NCBI GenBank assembly: GCA_034432795.1
Contig: DAOUBF010000074.1
Location: 1-7,063, forward strand
Direction of reading: 5' to 3'
Length of the DNA: 7,063 nt
From: DAOUBF01 sp034432795
Lineage (GTDB): Bacteria > Chloroflexota > Anaerolineae > DSLN01
A program made the position numbers and the translations under genes. Below are positions 1-5,604 of the stretch, one piece after another. Below the pieces are notes generated by a model. The model searched no databases. It was not told where the DNA came from and worked only from the letters and a program-made list of their open reading frames with translations. Each line of letters opens with the position of its first letter. The first letter of the stretch is position 1.

Positions 1-101
1 AACTATTGATTATACGGAATCCGCCTTTCCCTCCCAATTGGCATCTTAGACGGAATCCATCTAATCTACCCTTACGGTTGCATTTGCGGAATTTCTCCAT
101 A
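1..101. repeat. Left copy of 101-bp terminal direct repeat
   Basis: Bases 1-101 are identical to 6963-7063, base for base. The repeat begins with AAC, the invariant core trinucleotide at an integron recombination point, and ends inside the PintI -10 box. The simplest reading is an assembly overlap of a circular or looping path: removing one copy leaves a 6962-bp ring. A breakpoint exactly at the core AAC is what an assembler would give if several different first cassettes adjoin the same attI in the sampled population, because shared sequence starts there. A genuine second copy of attI at the far end of the array, from tandem duplication, cannot be excluded from sequence alone. Confidence 0.97.
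9..37 (-). promoter_or_regulatory. Proximal cassette promoter (Pc2-like)
   Basis: Reading leftward, the minus strand shows TTGGGA (37-32), a 17-bp spacer, and a perfect TATAAT (14-9). The predicted transcription start falls near base 2, at the attI crossover, so transcripts would start almost exactly where any newly inserted first cassette begins. The same promoter occurs in the right terminal copy at 6999-6971, where it faces cassette 1. The -35 matches the consensus at four of six positions. Confidence 0.55.
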
Positions 102-105
102 TAAT
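78..105 (+). promoter_or_regulatory. Putative intI promoter (PintI)
   Basis: A perfect TATAAT at 100-105 is preceded by TTGCAT at 78-83 with a 16-bp spacer. The -35 is poor (TTG only). A start near base 112 would give a 66-nt leader that contains both tandem operator-like repeats before the TTG start of intI. The -10 abuts the -10 of the divergent Pc. Confidence 0.5.
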
Positions 106-106
106 A

Positions 107-135
107 ACTATAGAGCAAAAGCTAAATTCTGTCAA
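107..135 (-). promoter_or_regulatory. Distal cassette promoter Pc, near-consensus
   Basis: On the minus strand TTGACA (135-130, perfect consensus) is followed by exactly 17 bp and TATAGT (112-107, five of six). It points away from intI, through attI, toward the cassettes. It lies in the intI upstream region, as Pc does in class 1 integrons (inside or beside intI). Its -10 sits one base from the oppositely directed intI -10 (100-105), and its -35 overlaps the first of two operator-like repeats, so competition with intI expression and shared repression are plausible. Confidence 0.7.
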
Positions 136-177
136 GATTGTGACGAAAAATACAATCAAGATTGTGAGAAAATACAA
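132..177 (+). repeat. Two tandem 22-24-bp operator-like repeats before intI
   Basis: The unit TCAAGATTGTGA...AAAATACAA occurs at 132-155 and again at 156-177, with a 2-bp length difference. Each unit contains an inverted pair ATTGT...ACAAT with arms separated by 8 to 10 bp (for example GATTGT 136-141 and ACAATC 152-157). The second unit runs into the TTG start codon of intI and the first overlaps the -35 of the divergent Pc. Two tandem dyads between divergent promoters suggest a repressor or activator site. No known regulator is recognised, and it does not look like a LexA box familiar to me. Confidence 0.6.
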
Positions 178-1134
178 TTGACTTCCAAGAAACTCCTCGA
201 CCGGGTCCGCGACGCCATCCGCCTCAAACATTACTCCATTCGCACCGAAACCGCTTACGTGGACTGGATCCGGCGTTACATCCTATTCCATGACAAGCGC
301 CACCCTAAGGACATGGGCGCGCCCGAAGTCGAAGCCTTTCTCACCCACCTGGCCGTGCACGAGCACGTCGCCGCCTCCACCCAGAACCAGGCTTACAGCG
401 CTTTGCTCTTCCTCTATCGCGAGGTGCTTCACCAAGACCTGGGGCCCATTAACGCCCTGCGAGCCCAAAAGCCCAAACGTCTCCCTATCGTCCTGACGAA
501 AGATGAAGTGCAGCGGGTCCTCAGCCATCTCTCAGGCACCCACCAACTGATGGCCAGGCTGCTCTATGGCAGCGGCCTGCGGTTGATGGAATGTGTGCGG
601 TTGCGGGTCAAGGATCTTGACTTTGCCCAACGGGCAATCATCGTGCGTGACGGCAAAGGAGAAAAAGACCGCATCACCATCCTCCCCGAAAGCCTCATCG
701 CCCCGTTGCAGGACCACCTCCAACACGTCAGACGCCTGCACCAGGAAGACCTGGCGCAGGGGTACGGCGCCGTTTACCTCCCTTACGCGCTGGAGCGCAA
801 ATACCCCAACGCCAGCCGCGAGTGGATCTGGCAGTACGTCTTCCCGTCCGAGCGACTGTCGGTAGACCCCCGCTCGGCTAGTGTGCGTCGCCATCATGTG
901 GACGAGAGCGGCCTGCAAAGGGCGGTCAGGGAGGCGGCGCGCCAGGCGGGGATTCACAAGCGCGTCACCTGCCATACCCTGCGCCACTCCTTCGCCACCC
1001 ATCTCCTACAAAACGGCTACGACATCCGCACCGTGCAGGAACTCTTGGGGCACAAGGATGTGAGAACGACGATGATCTACACCCACGTGCTAAGCCGCGG
1101 CGGCCTGGCCGTGCGCAGCCCGCTGGATGAGTGA
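178..1134 (+). CDS. intI: Integron integrase IntI (tyrosine recombinase)
   Basis: This 318-aa tyrosine recombinase inserts and excises cassettes by recombining attI with folded attC. The N-terminal SAM-like core-binding domain spans about residues 1-95 (LLDRVRDAIRLKHYS, TAYVDWIRRYI). The catalytic domain shows R135 (GSGLRLME), a hairpin lysine near 160, H266 and R269 (CHTLRH), H292 (GHKD) and the nucleophile Y301 (IYTHV). Residues about 187-235 form the integron-specific insertion (LHQEDLAQGYGAVYLPYALE, then KYP, EW.WQYVFP), which separates IntI from XerC/D. IntI1 is 337 aa, so this protein is near full length. The start is TTG at 178 with no clear Shine-Dalgarno. The frame stays open upstream but offers no ATG or GTG, and the family's usual N-terminus begins here. 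It is divergent from the array and convergent with the protease gene. All catalytic residues are present, so it is probably active. Confidence 0.96.
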   Translation: MTSKKLLDRVRDAIRLKHYSIRTETAYVDWIRRYILFHDKRHPKDMGAPEVEAFLTHLAVHEHVAASTQNQAYSALLFLYREVLHQDLGPINALRAQKPKRLPIVLTKDEVQRVLSHLSGTHQLMARLLYGSGLRLMECVRLRVKDLDFAQRAIIVRDGKGEKDRITILPESLIAPLQDHLQHVRRLHQEDLAQGYGAVYLPYALERKYPNASREWIWQYVFPSERLSVDPRSASVRRHHVDESGLQRAVREAARQAGIHKRVTCHTLRHSFATHLLQNGYDIRTVQELLGHKDVRTTMIYTHVLSRGGLAVRSPLDE

Positions 1135-1148
1135 TCTGCCCCCCGCCA

Positions 1149-1173
1149 GGGGAGGGAAGCTGCCTCCTTCCCC
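1149..1173. terminator. Possible bidirectional hairpin between convergent genes
   Basis: GGGGAGGGA (1149-1157) pairs with TCCTTCCCC (1165-1173), giving a nine-pair stem with one G-U and a 7-nt loop. It lies in the 49-bp gap between the stop codons of intI and the convergent protease gene. There is no long T tract on either side, so it is at best a weak or factor-assisted terminator. Confidence 0.35.
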
Positions 1174-1183
1174 TTAGACGAGG

Positions 1184-3244
1184 CTACTTCACCGTGATGC
1201 TATACTCGTAGGGGGCGACTTCGGTGGTCACCGGCGCGACGGCGGAGATCACCAGGATGGCCTCGTTGACAGCGCCGCCCAACCGAATATCCCACCTGCC
1301 CGTCTGCTCCTCCCCCAGCGGCAGGCGCCGCACCCGCGTCTCACGGCCCCGCTCAATCAACTGGACGATGAAACGCTGCGGCAGCAGGTTGTTCGTGCGG
1401 ATGAAGCCCTGCGCCTGCCAGCCGTTATCACCCTGCTCACCATCGTCCATGAAGCCGATCTCCGGGATGCGGATGTCATCCAGGGCGAAGCCGGCGAGGT
1501 TGACGGCGGCATCTGTGATGTACTCAAAGCGGATGAGCACCTTGCGGCCCGCGTAGGGCGAGAGGTCCACCCGCTGCTCAATCCACCTGGGTGTCTCGCC
1601 GCCGCCGCTGGCGCCGGTCCAGCCCCAGCCGTAGCTGTTGCCGTTGGGGTTGGCATCGGTGCTATCCGGCGCCCGCAGGATGTCCCAGGTCTCCCCGTTG
1701 TCGGTGGAGGCCTCCACATAGGCGTAGTCCCAGTTCTCCTCCAGGTGATACCAGGTCCAGAACTGCAGCGTGGCCGTCTGCACCTGGCTCAGGTCAAACT
1801 CGCGGGTGAGCGTCATGTCGCTCTCATCGCTGCGGTTGGACCACCATTGATAGCGCCCACTGTGCGGGTCGGTGTCCATAAGCTTGACTGTGGTGGCTCC
1901 TCGGAAGTGGATGGTCAGGTCGCCCTGGCAGCGGATGGCGATGTAGTCGGCGGCGTACTGGTGGACGGTCTCCTGGGTAGGGGCGACCGGGCAGCGCCGG
2001 TGGGTGGTCTGCACAGCGAAGCGGGGGACATCAATCAGGCTGTTGCCGTAGCGCCCGTCGGCGATGGTGCTGTCGTCCAGGAAGTTGGCGATGACCCAAT
2101 CGGCGAACACATCGTCGGCGGTCAGGGGCTGGCCGGTCTGCGGGTCGGTGAGGCCGAGTTGGTGGAGGACGTTGTCCACGCTGGCCAGGCCGTTCTCGTC
2201 GTCGGCGATGAGCGCGCGCGTGGCGTCGCGGCCAAACCGGTCCAGAAAGTACGAGGTGAACAGGTAGGCCGCGCCGTAGTTGGCCGTGGCCGAGCCGGGG
2301 CCTTCCGGCCAGGTGTTGAGTTGGGTGTCGGGGTGGCGGCTGAACTCAATGTCAAAGCCGCCCACGTCATAGCCATTAAGGAAGGAGGCCAGCTCCGACA
2401 GCCCCTCGTTCAGCCAGGTCTCCTCGTTGGCGTCGTTGTACCAGTGAATCATGTGCTGGAACTCGTGCGCCAGGACGCCGTTGTAGAAGTCGCTGCCGAT
2501 CTGAAGCGGATTGGGCAGGCGGGGGTCAATGTTCAGGTAGAACATTTCGTGCTCGTTGGAGAAGGGGTGGACCAGGCGGGAGAACTCATCGGCGCTGGAG
2601 TAGTACCCGGCCAGGCTCTCGCCCAGGTCGGTGGCATGCAGCAGGAAGAGGTGGGGGTCACCATCCACGCCCGGCGTCCACTCGCTGCCGAAGAACTCAC
2701 GGTTGGTGGGATAAATCTTCTCTTCAAAGTTGTCGGCAGCGCGTTGGATGTCGCGGTCGCTGACCTCAACCCCGTTCTCCACCCACATGTACACGTGGGG
2801 CGTGGCGTAACGCAGGGTGGCCGTGATCTGGCGGTTCTCCTGGCGGTCGGGGTTGCTCACCCAGAAGACCTCCTGGTCGCCCACCTGATACAGGTGGGGC
2901 TGCTCGCGCACCACGCGGGGGATCGCGTTGATCTTCTTTAGCCGCCTGGTGATGGCGATCAGGTCGCGCTGCGGCACATCGGTATGGCGCACCAACTCCT
3001 CGGTCTGGCGCACGTCCTCTGGCACAGGGGAGTGCACTATAGGCGGCTGGGGGGCCTCACCTGTAGGCGTCTGCGCTGGCGGGGCCACGGTCGGCTCAGG
3101 GATGACCGCTTCCTCGGTGGGGGTGCTGCGCACCAGGTCCAGCAGGCGCGGCAGGGTAAGCGCTGCGCCGCCCACGAGGGCCAGGCACAGGCACAGGAAC
3201 ACAACTAAAACGCCAACGACAATCAGCCAGGTCCGTTGATTCAA
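1184..3244 (-). CDS. Membrane-anchored M6-like zinc metalloprotease
   Basis: The product is a 686-aa extracytoplasmic protease. Residues 5-30 form one hydrophobic segment (signal peptide or anchor) that includes LIVVGVLVVFLCLC. It is followed by a Pro/Thr-rich linker (about 40-75). The catalytic motif HEFQH is at 260-264, with WLNEGLSE (277-284) supplying a third zinc ligand candidate (E280). This arrangement fits immune-inhibitor-A-like (M6-type) metalloproteases. Residues about 470-595 resemble the MAM-like beta domain found in such proteins (ENWDYAYVEASTDNGETW, DLSPYAGRKVLIRFEY, GFALDDIRI), and the last 85 residues look like a further beta domain. The start is TTG at 3244, with GGAGG five bases upstream, and a TATAAT lies at 3276-3271. 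No attC follows, so it is not a cassette gene. The substrate cannot be deduced. Confidence 0.85.
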   Translation of the reverse strand: MNQRTWLIVVGVLVVFLCLCLALVGGAALTLPRLLDLVRSTPTEEAVIPEPTVAPPAQTPTGEAPQPPIVHSPVPEDVRQTEELVRHTDVPQRDLIAITRRLKKINAIPRVVREQPHLYQVGDQEVFWVSNPDRQENRQITATLRYATPHVYMWVENGVEVSDRDIQRAADNFEEKIYPTNREFFGSEWTPGVDGDPHLFLLHATDLGESLAGYYSSADEFSRLVHPFSNEHEMFYLNIDPRLPNPLQIGSDFYNGVLAHEFQHMIHWYNDANEETWLNEGLSELASFLNGYDVGGFDIEFSRHPDTQLNTWPEGPGSATANYGAAYLFTSYFLDRFGRDATRALIADDENGLASVDNVLHQLGLTDPQTGQPLTADDVFADWVIANFLDDSTIADGRYGNSLIDVPRFAVQTTHRRCPVAPTQETVHQYAADYIAIRCQGDLTIHFRGATTVKLMDTDPHSGRYQWWSNRSDESDMTLTREFDLSQVQTATLQFWTWYHLEENWDYAYVEASTDNGETWDILRAPDSTDANPNGNSYGWGWTGASGGGETPRWIEQRVDLSPYAGRKVLIRFEYITDAAVNLAGFALDDIRIPEIGFMDDGEQGDNGWQAQGFIRTNNLLPQRFIVQLIERGRETRVRRLPLGEEQTGRWDIRLGGAVNEAILVISAVAPVTTEVAPYEYSITVK

Positions 3245-3270
3245 GTTGACCTCCGCTCTAGCTGAGCACT

Positions 3271-3300
3271 ATTATAAAGGCGAAACGGCGATCAGGCGAA
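3271..3300 (-). promoter_or_regulatory. Putative promoter of the protease gene
   Basis: A perfect TATAAT lies on the minus strand (3276-3271), 26 bp before the protease start codon. The best -35 is TTCGCC (3300-3295, 18-bp spacer), which is poor. The 138-bp gap after the response regulator and this -10 box suggest the protease has its own transcription start rather than depending on read-through. Confidence 0.4.
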
Positions 3301-3382
3301 TTGAGTAACCCGCCGCCGATTTCATAACCGGGTGGATTCTATGCGACAGATCGGCTGGGGGTAGCCCGGTGTTGAGTGGCAG

Positions 3383-3793
3383 TTAGCGAGAGGCACGTTG
3401 GGCGAGCGCCTGGCGAATCTGGCCGATGAGCGCGGACCAGCCAATGCCCTTCTCCGCGAAGCCGTCGCCGCCCGCCTCGGCGCCACGCTGCCTGGCGAGC
3501 GGGTCGCTGTGGACTGTGAGAAAGATCACGATGGGTGGATGCGCTGAGTTCCTAAGCTGGCGTGCTACGGTATAGCCATTCAGACGTGGGAGTTCAATGT
3601 CAAGGATGACGACATCCGGTTCCAGTTCGCGGGCGCGGTCAAGCGCCTCCATACCGTCGCCCGCCTCACCGACCATGACCAGGTCCGGCGTCTCCTCAAA
3701 GGCCCAGCGCAACGACTCGCGCACGGCGGGTACATCGTCCACGATCAGGACGCGATAGGTAGGGGGCTGGTGACGGGCCTGAGCGGTCGCCAT
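3383..3793 (-). CDS. Stand-alone receiver-domain response regulator
   Basis: The 136-aa protein consists of one CheY-like receiver and no output domain. The acidic pair is D19/D20 (VLIVDD), the phospho-acceptor is D65 (VVILDIELPRLNG), the switch threonine is T93 (IFLTVHSD), and the conserved lysine is K115 (FAEKG). It should be phosphorylated by a histidine kinase, but none is encoded here. The ATG at 3793 has no strong Shine-Dalgarno (only a weak AGG at about 16 bases). It lies 11 bp after the stop of a 40-codon remnant in the same direction, suggesting an older operon that was cut upstream. No attC with the expected R'' box (GCATAAC in cassette sense) follows it, so it is best read as flank rather than a fourth cassette. 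A cassette that lost its attC remains possible. Confidence 0.9.
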   Translation of the reverse strand: MATAQARHQPPTYRVLIVDDVPAVRESLRWAFEETPDLVMVGEAGDGMEALDRARELEPDVVILDIELPRLNGYTVARQLRNSAHPPIVIFLTVHSDPLARQRGAEAGGDGFAEKGIGWSALIGQIRQALAQRASR

Positions 3794-3804
3794 GGCGAAG
3801 CGGT

Positions 3805-3927
3805 TTACCTGGAATTTCGCAATGGTATGACTTGCCTCCCACCTCGCCAGCCAAGTACCAGACCACTACCGGCCAGAAAGCCGAAGGCGCCGATCCACGT
3901 TGTTCCGCCGCATGCTGATGGCAGCAT
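3805..3927 (-). pseudogene. Truncated 3' remnant resembling a sortase-type C-terminal tail
   Basis: An open frame of 40 codons starts inside the R' box of attC3 and ends 11 bp before the response regulator. It reads LPSACGG, then a hydrophobic run TWIGAFGFLAGSGLVLGW, then a basic tail containing RGGR and RNSR. The order LPx-(T-like)-G, membrane span, arginines is that of cell-wall sorting or LPxTG-like anchors, although the strict LPxTG motif is not intact. The likeliest reading is the 3' end of a surface-protein gene whose 5' part was removed when the array boundary formed. It could also be chance coding in a GC-rich stretch. Confidence 0.35.
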
Positions 3928-4008
3928 AACGGCAGGCATCAGGCGCGGGGCTGTAGCCCGTGGCGGAGCGGAGGGCGGAAGCCCCGCGCCTGTATGCCCG
4001 GGTTGGGC
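3924..4008 (-). other. attC3, 85-bp site closing cassette 3
   Basis: In cassette sense, R'' is GCCCAAC (4008-4002, perfect RYYYAAC) and R' is GTTATGC (3930-3924). Between them is a perfect 12-bp stem (3941-3952 with 3980-3991), extended by GGCAT/ATGCC (3935-3939 with 3994-3998) after small bulges. The terminal loop is 27 nt. R'' is the exact reverse complement of the GTTGGGC that starts cassette 3, confirming that this attC belongs to that cassette. Its sequence is unrelated to attC1 and attC2, so cassette 3 probably came from a different source. Confidence 0.75.
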
Positions 4009-4014
4009 GGCATT

Positions 4015-4806
4015 TTACATTCCCCACACTTGAATGAGTAACCATACTCCCCATCCAACCGTAAGCAGACCGATTGCTCGACTTACCCATTGTCCTGCGG
4101 GAACTACTTTCTCAACAAGAACATATCCCGCAATTAGCGCCACCCACAACAAGTTCATCACTCCGGCTACAAAGAGCAGGGCCATCAGCAACCAGCAACA
4201 CCCAACGCAATAGAGGCCATGTCGCACGCCCATGATAAGCGCGCCCTTTGTCCCGTCTCGCCATTCGGTCATAAGGAAGCCGAGTGGCGTGCGGCAACGC
4301 GATAGGCAGGCATCCTTTAGTGGCGTGAATTGATACACGCCAGCTAGGATGAGCAAAATCCCGCCTAACAGAGGAGTGACACTTCCCGTCTCATCCGAAA
4401 GCAATGCGGCTGAATGCAATCCCCACTGAGCCAAAGTGGCCCCGACGCTAAACGAACTCCACGCAAGCAAGTAGCCGAGCACAAATACCACCGTTGCAGG
4501 GATGGGCGTTTGCTCTGCCTGCCGTTGGCGATTGACTCTGGCGAACATGAGAATCATGGGCGTCGCTGAAGGCGTCATCATTGCCACCATCATGACGACC
4601 CACATCAGGAGGGTTAGGAGGATGTCTTCACTGCGCCAGGCTTGCGTGGTGGGCATGGACATCTCCATGTTGTTGATGTCCATGCCCGTCATGCTTGAAG
4701 CCAACTGAAGGAGATACACCCACGCCAGCGCGGTAACTGCGACGAGACCCGCCATCACAATGAGACGGTCTCGTTTCAGCACGGTCTCGGCAACTTTAGT
4801 CAGCAC
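4015..4806 (-). CDS. DUF2182-family predicted metal-binding membrane protein
   Basis: The 263-aa protein has about six or seven membrane segments (near 15-35, 62-90, 104-125, 140-160, 188-220 and 240-260). Features I associate with DUF2182 are MWVVMMVAMMTPSATPM (68-84), the cysteine pair C167/C171 (LKDACLSRC), and HGLYCVGCCWLLM (196-208), followed by a helix ending in VEKV. A Met-rich loop (MTGMDINNMEMSMP, 39-52) faces one side of the membrane. The family is described as predicted metal-binding; the metal and the reaction are unknown to me. The start is GTG at 4806, three bases after the DUF1326 stop. Its Shine-Dalgarno GGAGG (4818-4814) is made by the last two Gly codons of DUF1326, so the genes are translationally linked. 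The stop lies just before attC3. Confidence 0.8.
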   Translation of the reverse strand: MLTKVAETVLKRDRLIVMAGLVAVTALAWVYLLQLASSMTGMDINNMEMSMPTTQAWRSEDILLTLLMWVVMMVAMMTPSATPMILMFARVNRQRQAEQTPIPATVVFVLGYLLAWSSFSVGATLAQWGLHSAALLSDETGSVTPLLGGILLILAGVYQFTPLKDACLSRCRTPLGFLMTEWRDGTKGALIMGVRHGLYCVGCCWLLMALLFVAGVMNLLWVALIAGYVLVEKVVPAGQWVSRAIGLLTVGWGVWLLIQVWGM

Positions 4807-4809
4807 TGC

Positions 4810-5415
4810 TTAACCTCCCTGATAAGCAAAAGGCGAGAAGAACCCATTCTTCTCCGAAACTTCCCATTGCAAACCATAGTCGTGGTAACTCAACTTCTTC
4901 GACTTGGCCGCCGTGGCCGCATAGCCCGGAGCGACGGTCAGCGGATGCCCAGTGACCGTCACATCCGCACCGCCCGCGCCGCTGATGGCTTCAACCTCAG
5001 CTTCCGCAACATCGGCAATCTTCAAACGATGACGCTTGCCGGAGGCATGGTAGTCAATCCCGACGCTCTTTGCGCCCAGGACTTCTCCCACGAAGGATAC
5101 GAGCACTGCCGGATGCCCGCCGGCCTGACCCGTGAAGATTTGCATGAGGGCATGCTTTTGGGCTTCGGAGGCTTTGTCGTCGAAATACAGAGCGGCTTTC
5201 CATTTGGTCGTAGCCATGTGACCCGGTGAATGCACGGCCAGTGCCACATTCAACCCGTCCAGTGTTACGTTGCCGTAACTGCCTTTGTCAATGTGCCACC
5301 CGACAAGCAGTGTGCATTCTCCTGCCGTTGGGGGACTCAAGAAGACGCATGGGCAAGCAACGTTACAATTGCACGCCTCAAAATACGTGCCCATGAGACT
5401 CCATTTCTCAGACAT
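4810..5415 (-). CDS. DUF1326-family cysteine-motif protein
   Basis: The 201-aa soluble protein opens with the DUF1326 signature GTYFEACNCNVACPCVF: C15, C17, C21 and C23, with C34 further on. This is followed by GWHIDKGSYGNVTLDGLNVA. The CxC...CxC arrangement suggests binding of a soft metal or redox chemistry, but no reaction is established. It has no signal peptide. The start ATG (5415) has GGAGA seven bases upstream. It is co-encoded with DUF2182, a pairing seen in other bacteria from general knowledge of these families, and the two probably act together on a metal at the membrane. A 129-bp leader separates it from attC2, long for a cassette. Confidence 0.82.
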   Translation of the reverse strand: MSEKWSLMGTYFEACNCNVACPCVFLSPPTAGECTLLVGWHIDKGSYGNVTLDGLNVALAVHSPGHMATTKWKAALYFDDKASEAQKHALMQIFTGQAGGHPAVLVSFVGEVLGAKSVGIDYHASGKRHRLKIADVAEAEVEAISGAGGADVTVTGHPLTVAPGYAATAAKSKKLSYHDYGLQWEVSEKNGFFSPFAYQGG

Positions 5416-5530
5416 GGTTTGTTCTCCTTTTCTGGTCTATGAATTGATGTGCCGTTAGCGATTGTGAGAGACAGTTGAAGGTATCACTTTCCCAAACCAG
5501 TCACCTCCTTATGGCACGGGTCATGCCGTG
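5408..5530 (-). promoter_or_regulatory. Leader of the DUF1326 gene with orphan strong ribosome site and hairpin
   Basis: The leader contains a hairpin (CACGG 5515-5519 with CCGTG 5526-5530, 6-nt loop). It is followed at once by AAGGAGGTGA (5510-5501), a ten-base match to the anti-Shine-Dalgarno sequence. No ATG or GTG follows at a suitable distance. A CTG at 5500 opens a 30-codon frame whose TGA (5410-5408) overlaps the DUF1326 start region. This could be a coupled leader peptide, a ribosome stand-by site, or a relic of an older start. Nothing else recognisable lies in this leader. Confidence 0.3.
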
Positions 5531-5544
5531 TTAGCGAGTGTGCC

Positions 5545-5604
5545 GCCCAACGCTCAGCTTCAGCGGCGGCGCGAAGCGCCGTCCGCTGCAACCGGTTGTT
5601 AGCA
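5545..5604 (-). other. attC2, 60-bp site closing cassette 2
   Basis: In cassette sense, R'' is TGCTAAC (5604-5598) and R' is GTTGGGC (5551-5545), a perfect GTTRRRY. The arms around a GAA tip (GGCGC/GCGCC, then CAGCGG/CCGCTG) pair with single unpaired bases, like the extrahelical bases that orient integrase on folded attC. R'' complements TTAGCA at the start of cassette 2. Apart from the outer boxes it is nearly identical to attC1. Confidence 0.92.

Larger units (their letters stand above)
3930..5550 (-). mobile_element. Gene cassette 3 (DUF1326-DUF2182 pair)
   Basis: The 1621-bp cassette starts TTGGGC and ends after G3930 of attC3, whose R'' GCCCAAC is the exact complement. It is unusual in carrying two co-directional genes with linked translation and a 129-bp leader. 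If excised as one circle it would move a whole two-component functional pair. Its attC type and its lower apparent GC content set it apart from cassettes 1 and 2. Confidence 0.82.

Noticed and set aside
132..177. CRISPR-like or LexA-type reading of the tandem repeats before intI.
   Set aside because: There are only two units with no spacers, and no familiar LexA palindrome is present.
532..1002. Open frame on the minus strand inside intI.
   Set aside because: It is a shadow of the integrase gene, with no recognisable motif and no ribosome site.
1745..2941. A long open frame (398 codons) on the plus strand.
   Set aside because: It is antisense to the protease gene, whose zinc motif and domains are clear; long antisense frames are common in GC-rich genes.
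3311..3388. A possible fourth attC between the response regulator and the protease (CGCTAAC at 3388-3382, GTTATGA at 3317-3311 in minus sense).
   Set aside because: The arms pair poorly and the R'' box is not complementary to TTATGC, the start expected for a fourth cassette.
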